Part shown: positions 38,818 to 48,063 of the stretch, piece by piece
How positions within the stretch are numbered: position 1 is the stretch's first letter
How the letters are laid out: each line of letters starts with the position of its first letter
Assembly (NCBI GenBank): GCA_019828595.1
Contig: JAHQRK010000003.1
Location: 1,302,001 to 1,366,000 of the forward strand
Origin: Aphanomyces cochlioides
Taxonomy: Eukaryota; Oomycota; Saprolegniomycetes; Saprolegniales; Verrucalvaceae
Direction: 5' to 3'
DNA length: 64,000 bases
The notes under the pieces: model-generated
Told to the model about the DNA's origin: nothing
Seen by the model: the letters and a program-made list of their open reading frames with translations, nothing else
The model's database searches: none
Program-made: the position numbers and the translations under genes

Positions 38818-39563
38818 TGATAAATTCATCGTTCATCGCTGTTGTGAAGAGACATCCAAACTTTCAAGCAGGGTGTTTCAACCAGAGCTCAATTCTCATT
38901 TTTGTCGAGCTCACAGTCGACAGGTTGGATTCAACATGCTTACTGCAAAACATTTATCGCACTATATATGCCACAAATCTGTCGACTACCTTGAAAATAA
39001 CCTGACGGCATGGAGACAACAAACGATTCATCATTCAGCATTTGCAGAGTGATCACAATAGGCTGTTTGAATGTAATATGACTGCAATGACGTTGTTATC
39101 GTGCATTTTGACGAATTCGCAATCATCCTGATCAGCTTCATCGATTTGAAATATACAAAGATGCCATTTCCGAAACAGTGAGTGCGAGAGTGATAAATTC
39201 ATCGTTTATCTATGTTGTTCAGAGACATCCAAACTTTCAAGCAGGGTGTTTCAACCAGAGCTCAATTCTCATTTTTGTAGAGCTCACGGTCGACAGGTTG
39301 GATTCAACATGCTTACTACAATATCGTCCATCGCATTTTATATACCACAAATCTGCCCACTACCTTGAAAATAACCTAACGACATGTAGATAACAAACGA
39401 CTAAACATTCAGCATTTCCAGAGCGATCACAATAGGCTGTTTGAATGTAATATGAGTGCATTGAAGTTATTATGGTGCATTTTGACGAATTTGCAACCAT
39501 CCAGATCAGCTCCATGGAGTTGAAATATACAACGATGTCATTTACGAAACAGTTGAGTGTGAC
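38818..39563. repeat. 373-bp tandem duplication with a partial third copy
   Basis: The segment starting at TAAATTCATCG (38821) recurs at 39194, giving a period of 373 bp. Shared text includes GAGACATCCAAACTTTCAAG, GAGCTCAATTCTCATTTTTG and CAGGTTGGATTCAACATGCT. A shorter, more diverged third start appears near 39597 (GATAATCTCATCGCTCATTG). Copies differ at roughly one site in ten, so the duplication is older than the satellite homogenisation. No gene is seen in it. Confidence 0.85.
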
Positions 39564-39933
39564 CAGCGAAAGAAATACATGTTTCCATTTCCATATTGAT
39601 AATCTCATCGCTCATTGCAGTAGTTCAAATACCTGCAACCAATCATTGCTCTCAAGCAATGTAAAAGCAATGCTGTCAGTACACTATGAGACTGACCAAA
39701 TATGGCGACGGGCCACAACAATCAATCCATTTGAGAGCAATAGTCTTCTAAAGCAATTCATGGTGCTACATCATTAAGAGCTAAAGCTGCCAATATTTTC
39801 AAGAACAAAGTGACTTTAAAATACAATCAGAACAAGAATAGCTAGCCTACCCCTGCCAAACCGCCTTTTATAACAAGATTCATTCACCTGAGCTTCTAAC
39901 GTTCAAATATTGTACGCCAACTGAGATATCCTC

Positions 39934-40937
39934 ATGTCTGAGCCGTACATCTTACCCTCTTTTGAACCTATCGATACGTCTACCCACTCGAACGCCCCTT
40001 TGCCACATTCCAGAGTTGTGATCAAAGTCGCCCCTATCGGATCATCGGGTCGCGTTTACAAATGTAAGTTTCGATCATGCCAGAAAAGAAGGTTCGGTCT
40101 CGAAAATCTTCGTAAGCACACACTCAGACATCACCTTGGCCACAAAATCAGCAAACAAAAACTATCAGAGCAAGAGAAAAAAGCTCGAAAAGCGAGTCGA
40201 AATAAGCGAGCTTATGCAGCTAAATGTGCAAAACAAGTTGAAGTGCAACAAAATCAGCTCTACATTGACAATCCACGTTATCGTCGAGTTAGACCCACTC
40301 GACCTATGCGTGCGCTTCTTGACATTGATGAGGTACTCAAAGGCATCGGTCTGTATCGACATAAGAGGTGTATTTTATACACAAAGCAGTCTACCATCCC
40401 AAATGCCGGAAATGGCGTTTTACCAGTATGTCATCGTTAACTGGCGAGTGCATTACAACATACGATGGTGAATTGTTATATGAGCATGAACTACCAAAAC
40501 ACGGCAGTGGTGAATACAGAATTCATATTGACAAGAATATCTACCTTGAAGGCATCAATCGTCCCACTCCAGGTCTCGGATTTGGTTCTTTGGTGAATCG
40601 ATGCAATTCAGATGGACAAAAGAACTGCGAATTTGTTGTCGACGAAATTTTGGCTGATAAAGTTATCTCTGCACTGCGCACAAATGCCGATGAAAGCCAC
40701 ACAGGCATGTCACCGAGTGATTTGGAGAAAGCCAAGCGATCGATCTGTGTTCTACAAACTATTAAGCCAGTAGCCAAAAACTCTGAGCTGCTTACCACCT
40801 ATGGATCTCGCTATCCACTACTGACAAACATGAAAAAGAAAGAGTCCAAGACAAATCAACCTCAGCTCACTTTGGGCTCTATACTATATGGCGACAATGC
40901 ACCGTGTGTTTTATGTTCGACAACAGTCGTTAGATAG
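39934..40937 (+). pseudogene. C2H2 zinc finger plus SET-domain methyltransferase, one frameshift
   Basis: Frame one (39934-40440) starts with a C2H2 finger (C-x4-C...H-x4-H, around KCKFRSC...HTLRHH), then a Lys/Arg-rich linker. Frame two (from about 40418 to 40937) continues with SET-domain hallmarks: GECITTYDGELL, GLGFGSLVNRCN followed by NCEFVV, and a final ELLTTYGSRYP. Loss of one T in the TTTT run at 40418-40421 explains the break: N-A-G-N-G-V would otherwise run directly into the SET strand. SET domains transfer methyl groups from SAM to lysines, commonly on histones. The gene lies among transposons and may itself be transposon-borne. A sequencing error in the homopolymer would make it intact. 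Confidence 0.75.
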
Positions 40938-41095
40938 CTTTTCAAATTTCTAATTGCATGACATGTAATAACAATTTGCTCTATCTCGATATCATGTCTT
41001 GGCGAATAAATGCATCTCTGCACTTCAAATGAATCTGAGCTCACATTGCAAAGCAGCTTAGCTGGCGTTCGTATTTTGACTTTGCTTCAATATTT

Positions 41096-41116
41096 CTGCC
41101 GCCCGAAGGGCGGCAG
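41096..41116. other. Perfect 9-bp-stem GC hairpin
   Basis: CTGCCGCCC-GAA-GGGCGGCAG, a perfect 9-bp stem with a 3-nt loop in otherwise AT-rich DNA, 159 bp downstream of the SET pseudogene stop. It resembles the subterminal hairpins of Helitrons, but no CTRR terminus follows at the expected distance. Confidence 0.6.
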
Positions 41117-41385
41117 CTGAATATCGCTTGTTTATACGTACATTACGTTATTGGCATACTTAACTGTTCTCATATTTGCATGTGCTGTGTCAAATTCTTC
41201 GTAATTCGGGTTCAATACACCCATACCATCACGACTCGGACATGCGACACGCTTCGGACACGTACTTAGAGCATTTAAACGGATAAAATACTATTTTCCT
41301 ACCATATTACCCATTTAATTTACTTCGAAATTTGTTAGTATACAAATTTCAAGAAATGGGTACAGCAACAGCAACAACAGCAACA

Positions 41386-41408
41386 ACATCAGACACGGTG
41401 TCTGATGT
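41386..41408. other. Perfect 11-bp-arm palindrome
   Basis: ACATCAGACAC-G-GTGTCTGATGT directly after a short CAACAG-type repeat (41363-41386). It lies about 85 bp outside the Harbinger left terminus. A smaller hairpin (CCGCATAATATGCGG, 41477-41491) touches that terminus. Function unknown. Confidence 0.6.
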
Positions 41409-41648
41409 ATTAGTTCCTTCGGTGAAGTGGGATATCGGAGATATCCTCGTACACACTTCCCTCGGAATATAGATATCCGCATAATATGCGGACACTTTCA
41501 TATATTAGTGGGTGTCAGACTTGAACTTTAGCTGAAATTTTAGATGACGCGAATAAAATTGATTGGCTAAAAAGTTTCTGAATTTAGATGGGCATCCTGA
41601 ACTCTCAAGCTCTCAGAAACACATCTGAATTCAGAACCAGTTTGGACG

Positions 41649-42418
41649 ATGGCAAGCGACAAGAAGAGGCGCTTCCGTTGGGACAACGATAGCGTAAACG
41701 GTGGGCCAACGTCGCTGCAAGTGTTGTTGGAATGGCTTACACATGAAGGCAATTACTCCAAATGGCGCGGTGGAGACCACAGCGGTCTCACAAAGGAAGC
41801 CCTGTGTGGTCTTATTGTCGGCAGACTTGTTGATGCAGGTATTTCGCATCGCAAGCCTGCTGACATACGAGACAAAATACAAAATCTGGAGATGCAATAC
41901 CGTAGTGCTGCAGATTGGTTAGCTGCAACAGGGCAAGGAGTTCAAGATGAGGCATCAATCAAAGCTGCAATTTACAAACGGGTCCTTACTATGACGAATT
42001 GTGCCCCATCATGATTGATCGACCCTCGAGCCGCCCAGTGTTGACAAGCGATGAAATATCCGATCAAGATAGCACTAGAACTCTGTCACTTCGTCAACGT
42101 GATGACGATACTTCACACCAAAAATCAATCAAAAAGCGCTCAGCTGTGAACGATTTTATAGAAATACGGTCCAAAGCAATGCAATTACGAGAAAACCAAC
42201 AGCAACGACAACTTGATATGCGAGAAGAAGAATTGGACCTAATGAGGAAACGTCACAAACTCCAAGAAGACCAAGCCACCGTCGATCTCGCGTTGGCAAA
42301 AGAAAAGCTTAAAGAAGCCCAAATCAAGTCTAAAATGCAACTACTCTTAGCCCGGAAGCAAATGAGCGAAGCAGGCGTGCCTCAAGACGAAATTGACATG
42401 ATGTTTTCATTGAATTAG
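41649..42418 (+). pseudogene. Harbinger Myb/SANT-like DNA-binding protein, frameshifted
   Basis: The first ORF (41649-42014) begins MASDKKRRFRWDNDSVNGG and carries the trihelix-like region of transposon Myb proteins (W-D, L-L-E-W-L, then a DIRDKIQNLE...YRSAADW helix). The second frame (to 42418) continues with a YYDELCPIMIDRPSS-like motif, then a long Gln/Glu/Lys-rich helix likely to be coiled coil. The frames join if one base is restored in the GGG run at 41980-41982. In Harbinger elements this protein takes the transposase to the nucleus and to the element ends. The stop is 4 nt from the stop of the opposing transposase frame, so the 3' ends overlap. Confidence 0.75.
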
Positions 42419-43721
42419 TCTAACTCAGATAAATACATTCTAAGACTAGTTCGGCGGTTTTCGCCTTCGTCGTATGATTCTTCGTCATTATTATCTTCTC
42501 CTTCGTCCTCGCTATCGGTTTCACCGTGTCGATTTGTTGATTCGTGCGGTGGCTCATCAATGGGCATCGGTTGTTCAATACTCATATTGTGTAATATAGC
42601 GATACAATTGATAATTGATAGAATTCGATGCATGTCGCTTTGACATGTTAATCGATTTCGTATCGATCGCAAAAAGGGAAACCTTGCCTTCAGCAGTCCA
42701 ACACAGTGTTCAGCTCGTATACGTATACTTGACAAAGCATGGTTGAATCGAGCGTACTCACTTGACAAGTTCGAGCCGGGAGTGCTTTTGTATGCTGGGA
42801 CAAGATTTTTTGTTGGCGAAAAGGCAGAGTCGCCCAGAATGTATTTTTTATTGCCAAAATACGCGGTTGGATCAAGAGCAGGTTTTGAGTTTTTCCATAC
42901 GTGATTATGTCATGTGCTGAGCCTGGCCATCCAGCATTGATGTAGCGGATGAGGCATGCATCGTCGCAAATAAAGATAGCATTCAAAGAGTACGACGATT
43001 TTCTTGAAAAGTAGTCCTCGCCACAGCACTTAGGCTTTGATTCGAATGGAAACAATGTTCCATCAATAAAGCCAACACAATTTGGAAAACCAGACTCCAT
43101 TTGAATTCGCGAGGCTATTTCGACTCTTTCACTGGGTCCAGGCCAAATCAATGTTCTGTCTTTCAATTTCAGTATCAAAGTGGCTGTTGCGTTTACAAGA
43201 GCGTCGACAGTGCCGGAGCCCATGGAGAAAAATGATGCCAACTTAATACACGAGCCACCACTTCCCATAGTTCCAACAAATTTTAAAAAGGCAAGCAAAT
43301 GTTGCTCAAGAACGTATTCAAAGGAGGAAGAAATTTCGTTTGTTGCGTGATCACGGATAAGCTCTACGAGAGAGAAAAAGAATGGACGACTCACACGGAA
43401 GTGTGACAAGAATTCTGCGGCGGGCATTCGAAATAGATAGTATAGCAGGTTTGATGGTGCTCGTGGATGCTTTTGCCTTGTTGCAATGTATCGACTGGAT
43501 TGTACCAAGGCATACAAGTCGAGGCAATCATTTACTTCTTCCTCCAAGTAGGAGTCGTCACTTTCAAAATCTTCGTGTAGAGCACAAGTTTCAATCAACT
43601 TGTTTGCATTCTTCAACAAGAAGGAGCGTTCCGATTCCTTCGGCATGTGTGCAGCGTCAAGGTTGTGGGTGGCTTCGAGCAACCAGTCAATTTCAACTGT
43701 GAAATCATCTGAAGTGGGCAT
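42415..43721 (-). pseudogene. Harbinger (HARBI1-like) DDE transposase, frameshifted
   Basis: Two frames make up a DDE_Tnp_4-type nuclease. The first (43721 to about 42900) has the first Asp in FPNCVGFIDGTLF and the second Asp in INAGWPGSAHD. The second (about 42900 to 42415) has the ILGDSAF motif and the final Glu in RIRAEHCVGLLKARFPFL. All catalytic residues are present, but one base is missing near 42896-42905, between GSAHD and the next segment, so the protein is truncated. A highly acidic tail follows the nuclease. Starting at ATG 43721 avoids a TTG extension. The normal role is cut-and-paste transposition with a 3-bp target duplication. Confidence 0.82.
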
Positions 43722-43828
43722 CAGGGACAATATATTGTGATTGGTTGATTTGTCGCTTCTAAAAATTCAGCTGAAATCGAGTCTGACAACCACTATTATA
43801 TGAAAGTGTATACTCTGCCTTTCTTGTA

Positions 43829-45329
43829 CTACTCTGTTTTGCAATTTTTGTCAGCAAAGATACGATCGTATACTAGACACAAGTATAAGAAATCTGTATT
43901 TAAAAAGTTAATCCACCAAACACGCTGGCTAAAGAGTCCATACGATCTTCCTCCTCAAGGCGTTCATTCATCAATTCTAAAGCCGCCATCTCGCCATCAG
44001 TCGTTTTGCTCCTGGGAATTTTGAATCTGTTATCGCCCTCATGTTCAATTATAACCTTCATGACTCGATGAAGAGTCATGAAAGTCTTTTCCAACGTCGT
44101 CGATTCCAACGCCTTGAATGAGCTTTCAACAGCATCGACGAGTTCTTCAAGGGAGCGACATTCTAAGCGCTGTTGTGAGGCTTGAATAGAGTTGAAAAAA
44201 CCAAGATCTAAGACATTTAGACCAGGTGACTTCGGTGGCTGGAAGCGAATTTCAATGTCCCAACCGCCACTTACACAGGCTTCGTCAACATCGCTGTGAC
44301 CATGCGTCAGATGGGCTGGGGCATTGTCCTGTTGAACAATAATCTTTCCACCATTTAATCCACTTGGCCAAACCCACTTCTCCTTGATTGCTGGCAATAA
44401 GAGAGTGGTGACGAACTCTCGATAGACCTCTCCGTTGACGTTCACAGGAGAAAGCAACCACACACCCGCAGCACGATTTTTACTGGTTCTTTGAGCTTGA
44501 GTTCTTCTCACGAACGGCCAGCAACCAATCTTCCCGTCCCATCCTTCTATTGGTCGAGTGACGGCAACGAGAAACATCACTTTCGTGATGTGCGACTTGT
44601 TTTGAAGCGGTCTTGGCATCAATTCTTCATCATGCCACAGAATGCACGTGCGGCGGACCTTCGTCATGAAGAACCATTTTTCATCAACATGAACAATGTC
44701 TAAAGAGTCGTTGTTCATGTCGATAAAATTGGTGCAAAAGTTCAATCTTGCTTCTTTCTGTTTGTCGCTCAAGGCTGGTCGAGTCCAGTTGGACCTTTGG
44801 CGCATCCACTTGGACTTCACATACGACCACAATACAAAAACGGAAACTCCAGTTGCCTCAGAGAGTGAACGGTAAGTGCGACGCTTGTGGATGTCGACGG
44901 ATTTAACCAGTTCTTCAATTTGCTCCTTTGAATAAGTCTTTTTGCGTCCAGCGCGACCTCTTCGTCGTGCTCTGACGTCGGCAGGTCGGCCAAGTTCATA
45001 CGATTCGTTGCCACGGTGCCATATCCGCCAGTCGGTTCGCGGAGTGACAGAAAATAGTGCACAGACGTCTTCCATGATCTGCCTCGAAGCAGTTCCGTTG
45101 ACGCTGCGTTTCATGACTTCAAGATATAGAGTCGCACGCTGATCGTCAGTCAAATTGGCCCGTGTTTTTGTCATCACTCGTATCTCAGTCAAATGGGAAA
45201 TATAATTCACAAAAAAATACAACGTTTATCAGCTCATTGCGAGGAATCATATCCACTACTTTATTTGCCAATCAGAGCTCAGTAAACGTTTCATCTGGTC
45301 TTGCTGACAAAAATTGCAAAACAGAGTAG
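43829..45329. mobile_element. Intact mariner-like element, perfect 29-bp TIRs
   Basis: A 1501-bp element. The left end begins CTACTCTGTTTTGCAATTTT and the right end is its perfect reverse complement over 29 bp (43829-43857 and 45301-45329). TA duplications flank it at 43827-43828 and 45330-45331. It contains one uninterrupted transposase gene. The left TIR starts only 20 bp from the Harbinger right end. Perfect TIRs and an open transposase suggest a recent, possibly active insertion. Confidence 0.95.
43900..45174 (-). CDS. Mariner transposase, DD39D type
   Basis: A 424-residue transposase from ATG 45174 (MTKTRANLTDDQ); an in-frame extension to 45222 is possible. The N-terminal third has a helix-turn-helix DNA-binding region followed by a basic stretch (RARRRGRAGRKK). 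The catalytic triad is visible: D in IVHVDEKWFF, D in IIVQQDNAPAH and D in GLNVLDLGFF. Exactly 39 residues separate the last two Asp. DD39D with an LDLGFF motif is the signature of the plant/oomycete-type mariner branch, unlike DD34D animal mariners. The enzyme cuts at the TIRs and inserts at TA. There is no frameshift or internal stop, in contrast to the neighbouring Helitron and Harbinger genes. Stop at 43900, 71 bp inside the left end. Confidence 0.95.
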   Translation of the reverse strand: MTKTRANLTDDQRATLYLEVMKRSVNGTASRQIMEDVCALFSVTPRTDWRIWHRGNESYELGRPADVRARRRGRAGRKKTYSKEQIEELVKSVDIHKRRTYRSLSEATGVSVFVLWSYVKSKWMRQRSNWTRPALSDKQKEARLNFCTNFIDMNNDSLDIVHVDEKWFFMTKVRRTCILWHDEELMPRPLQNKSHITKVMFLVAVTRPIEGWDGKIGCWPFVRRTQAQRTSKNRAAGVWLLSPVNVNGEVYREFVTTLLLPAIKEKWVWPSGLNGGKIIVQQDNAPAHLTHGHSDVDEACVSGGWDIEIRFQPPKSPGLNVLDLGFFNSIQASQQRLECRSLEELVDAVESSFKALESTTLEKTFMTLHRVMKVIIEHEGDNRFKIPRSKTTDGEMAALELMNERLEEEDRMDSLASVFGGLTF

Positions 45330-45568
45330 TATTTTCTAAAGTTGGAAGTTTCTTCTGCCACCTTTTCGTGGCCAATCAAGAGTGGTATATTTCTCACATA
45401 CAAAATTCAAGCTTGTAAATCTTTCTCTCATTTTCGAGATTTCGTCGAGGTGCAAAGAAGAAACCTTCTTCCACGCCGCCGCCAAGAAAGCAAGACCTGT
45501 TCATATCCACGAGCTTCAGAGTTTGTTTGACTCTGGTGCTGACCCCCTCCGACTGTTTCTCCTGTTGA

Positions 45569-45750
45569 ATGCCCCCTTGGGGACGTGAATTGGACGCTCT
45601 TCTTTGGAAATCAGTACGTTCTCGACAGACGACAGCTTATTCACGATATCGTCCTTGTAGCGACGCTGGACGGCTAAAGATTGGGCGTACTTGAATCATA
45701 TCAGCCGCAACGAATTTTCGATCCGACCAGTCTTTGACACATTTGATTAA
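45569..45750 (+). CDS. Small two-exon ORF immediately upstream of the TmpA/TmpB-like gene
   Basis: ATG 45569, an exon to 45613, a 47-nt GTACGT...TTGTAG intron (45614-45660) and an exon to TAA 45750 give 44 residues ending RNEFSIRPVFDTFD. The splice signals match this genome well, and the second exon reads like real protein, but no family is recognised. The stop is 37 bp before the next start codon. It could be an upstream ORF of that transcript, or the last exons of a gene whose 5' part was removed when the mariner (ending at 45329) or earlier elements landed. An unrelated frame at 45382-45588 weakly resembles the N terminus of mitochondrial PDK-type kinases. Confidence 0.25.
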
Positions 45751-45787
45751 TTATACTCGCTGGATTCTTCACTCTTGAATCTCAACC

Positions 45788-48044
45788 ATGAAGGCTTTAC
45801 GTTATACAATCAATCGATCCTCCCTCCTTCGCTCCCAAGCTGCAAAGTACTCGACCCGGTTCAAATTTCCCAAAGCAGCATCACCAAGATGGACAGGAAC
45901 AATGGCAGCAACTCAATTACCTGAATACACTCAGCCCTTATTCGTTCCCAGTTTGGAACCATCGTCAAATCCACAGGTCGGCGTCAATGACATCAAGACG
46001 AACGCCGAGTTTATCGAAATCCAATGGGCAGATGGACAAAAGAGGTGTATGACATGTCATTATTCATCCGTCTAACTGATGTCATGTAGTCATTTCCATC
46101 ACATTTGGCTGCGTGACAACTGCACGTGCGAAAAATGTCGCCATCCTATTGCCGAAGAGCGCATGCTTGACACTCTCGCAATCTCTCTCTCGATCCAGCC
46201 CTCGAAAGTTAGCTGCACGGAGACTTATCTCGAAGTGCATTGGAAGGACTCTGATCAACACACTCATGTGTCGTGCTATCCATTTGAGTTTCTCCAAGAG
46301 CATTGTTTTGCGCGCCAATCCTCTCGAGATATACCACCGTACGAAGAACATCTTTGGGATGTCGCTACAATCGAAGCCAACATGCCTCGCATGAAATATA
46401 ACGATGTCATGCAAGGCGACGCTGGACTCTTGGAATGGCTGACACTGCTTAACTCCTATGGCTTTACTATAATGGACGACGTGCCGCAGGACGGATTGCA
46501 CCATGTGTCTGAGCGCATTGGACCAGTTCGAAACACATTTTGGGGACCAACATGGAGCGTGCAAAGCGAGCCAAAACCAATGAACTTGTCCATGACAAGC
46601 CATGAACTCCATCCGCACACGGATTTCGGTTGGTCTGAAGCTCCCCCAGGTCTTCAGTTCCTCCATTGCCTCGCTTTTCAGTCTCCTGACACAACAGGAG
46701 GGGAGTCAACTCTAGTCGACGGATATGCTGTGGCTGAGCATTTGCGTCAAAATCATCCTGATGCTTTTGACTTACTCAGCCAAGTTGCTATTCCTCATGC
46801 TTTTTCAAGCGAAAACCTCTGGTTTCAGCACAGCGCTCCAATTATCTCCTGTGATCCAACGACGCGTGCAGTGCGAGACATTCGCTTCAACCAAGCCAAC
46901 CGGTCTCCGCTTCAAATCGCATCGCATTTGATTCGCCCTTATTATGAATCCCTGCATTTATGGACTCGAGCAACTCGTTCGTCCGAGCATTTGCTACGTT
47001 TCCGCCTTCGTGAAGGTCAGCTTCTTGTGTTCAACAACCGACGCTTGCTCCACGGCCGCCACGGGTACAACGCTGAGCGCACGTGGCGCCACTTGCGAGG
47101 CTGCTACATGGATTTGGAAGACTACAAAAGTAAATTGAAGACCTTGCAACGCCAACAAGTGCGAGGTTTTGCCACACACCGCTATGTCCGCCCATCAAGT
47201 GATGAAAGTGGACCCTTCGACCCTGGATATGATAGCTACAACACAAAGTTCGTTGCAGATGCACTGGAAGGTGTGCAGGCCATGATTGCATCTGGTGATC
47301 GCTATGCCGATGGAAGTCGTTTGAAAGATGTGGTTGAAGCCAAAGCTGCAGCCTTTCGCAATTTAGAAGAAGGGACCAAAGCGGATTATGTATATCAATG
47401 CTCCTTGTATGACCACGATGTCAAGGTATGACTCCACGGAAACTGGACGTCTAAAACTTAGCAAATGCTTAGACCAATTTAGTTCCTCGTCTACAAGGCA
47501 TGCTGCGTAAACTGGAAGGCGATCATATTCGCTTGGGCACAGGTGCTCAAGTGGATTTATTTGAGCATAGTCTTCAATGTGCTACGCGTGCTCAGGAAGA
47601 TGGCGTAGACGAAGAAATGGTTGTCTGCGCTCTCCTTCATGATGTGGGAGAAATGCTATCGCCTTGCAATCATGGAGAGATAGCCGGCGCCATCCTCCGA
47701 CCTTATGTGAGCCCTGAGCGTTATTGGATGCTAGCCCATCATGAAATCTTTCAGGTTTGACACGATAGTCCTCGTCGTGTCTGAGTACCGAACAGGGTTA
47801 CTACTATTTCCATCACGTTGGAGGAGATCGCCACCGCCGTGATGAGTTTCGCGACCATCCCTGCTTTGAAATGACGGTCGATTTCTGCCATAAGTATGAC
47901 CAAGCTGCGTTTGATCCGTCGTACGAATCCTATCCTCTTCGCTTCTTTGAGCCCATGATGAAGCGTGTGTTGTCGCGCAAAGCGTATTGGTTCCAGCCTG
48001 ACCATCCAAAGCTTGGTTGTGTGACTGGCACAACTTTGAGCTAG
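45788..48044 (+). CDS. Fused 2OG-Fe(II) dioxygenase (GBBH/TmpA-like) and HD-domain oxygenase (TmpB/PhnZ-like)
   Basis: Four exons in one frame: 45788-46044, 46090-47425, 47473-47754 and 47796-48044, giving 707 residues; introns of 45, 47 and 41 nt. Residues 1-40 are Arg/Ser/Lys-rich and acid-poor, a likely mitochondrial presequence. Next is a GBBH-like N-terminal (DUF971) domain with Cys-rich WLRDNCTCEKCRHP, then a TauD-type domain with Fe ligands H262-x-D264 and H407. The C-terminal 175 residues are an HD domain with all expected diiron ligands: H563 (FEHSLQ), H587-D588 (LLHDVG), H in NHGEIAG, H in AHHEIF and D in HKYDQ. In bacteria TmpA hydroxylates trimethylaminoethylphosphonate and TmpB cleaves the product to glycine betaine and phosphate; PhnY/PhnZ do the same with aminoethylphosphonate. 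Substrate here is inference; carnitine or trimethyllysine chemistry is an alternative for the first domain. Confidence 0.88.
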
Positions 48045-48063
48045 TTGCTTGCATATTTTGTTT

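Larger units (their letters stand above)
41492..43809. mobile_element. PIF/Harbinger DNA transposon, decayed
   Basis: A 2318-bp element carrying the two genes typical of the superfamily in convergent orientation: a Myb/SANT-like protein (plus strand) and a DDE transposase (minus strand). Imperfect terminal inverted repeats of at least 45 bp frame it: left ACACTTTCATATATTAGTGG, right (reverse complement) ACACTTTCATATAATAGTGG, both continuing with a shared GTCAGAC and further matches. No clean 3-bp target duplication was seen at these ends; the exact ends may be inside at the AGTGG motif, where ATT flanks both sides. Confidence 0.8.

Noticed and set aside
41096..41116. Canonical Helitron 3' terminus
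   Set aside because: The hairpin is good, but no CTRR follows about 10-12 nt downstream on either strand, so no terminus was called.
45382..45588. Mitochondrial PDK-type kinase exon
   Set aside because: Only a weak resemblance over about 25 residues (AAKKARPVHIHELQSLF) and no kinase core downstream. Kept as a remark, not as a gene call.
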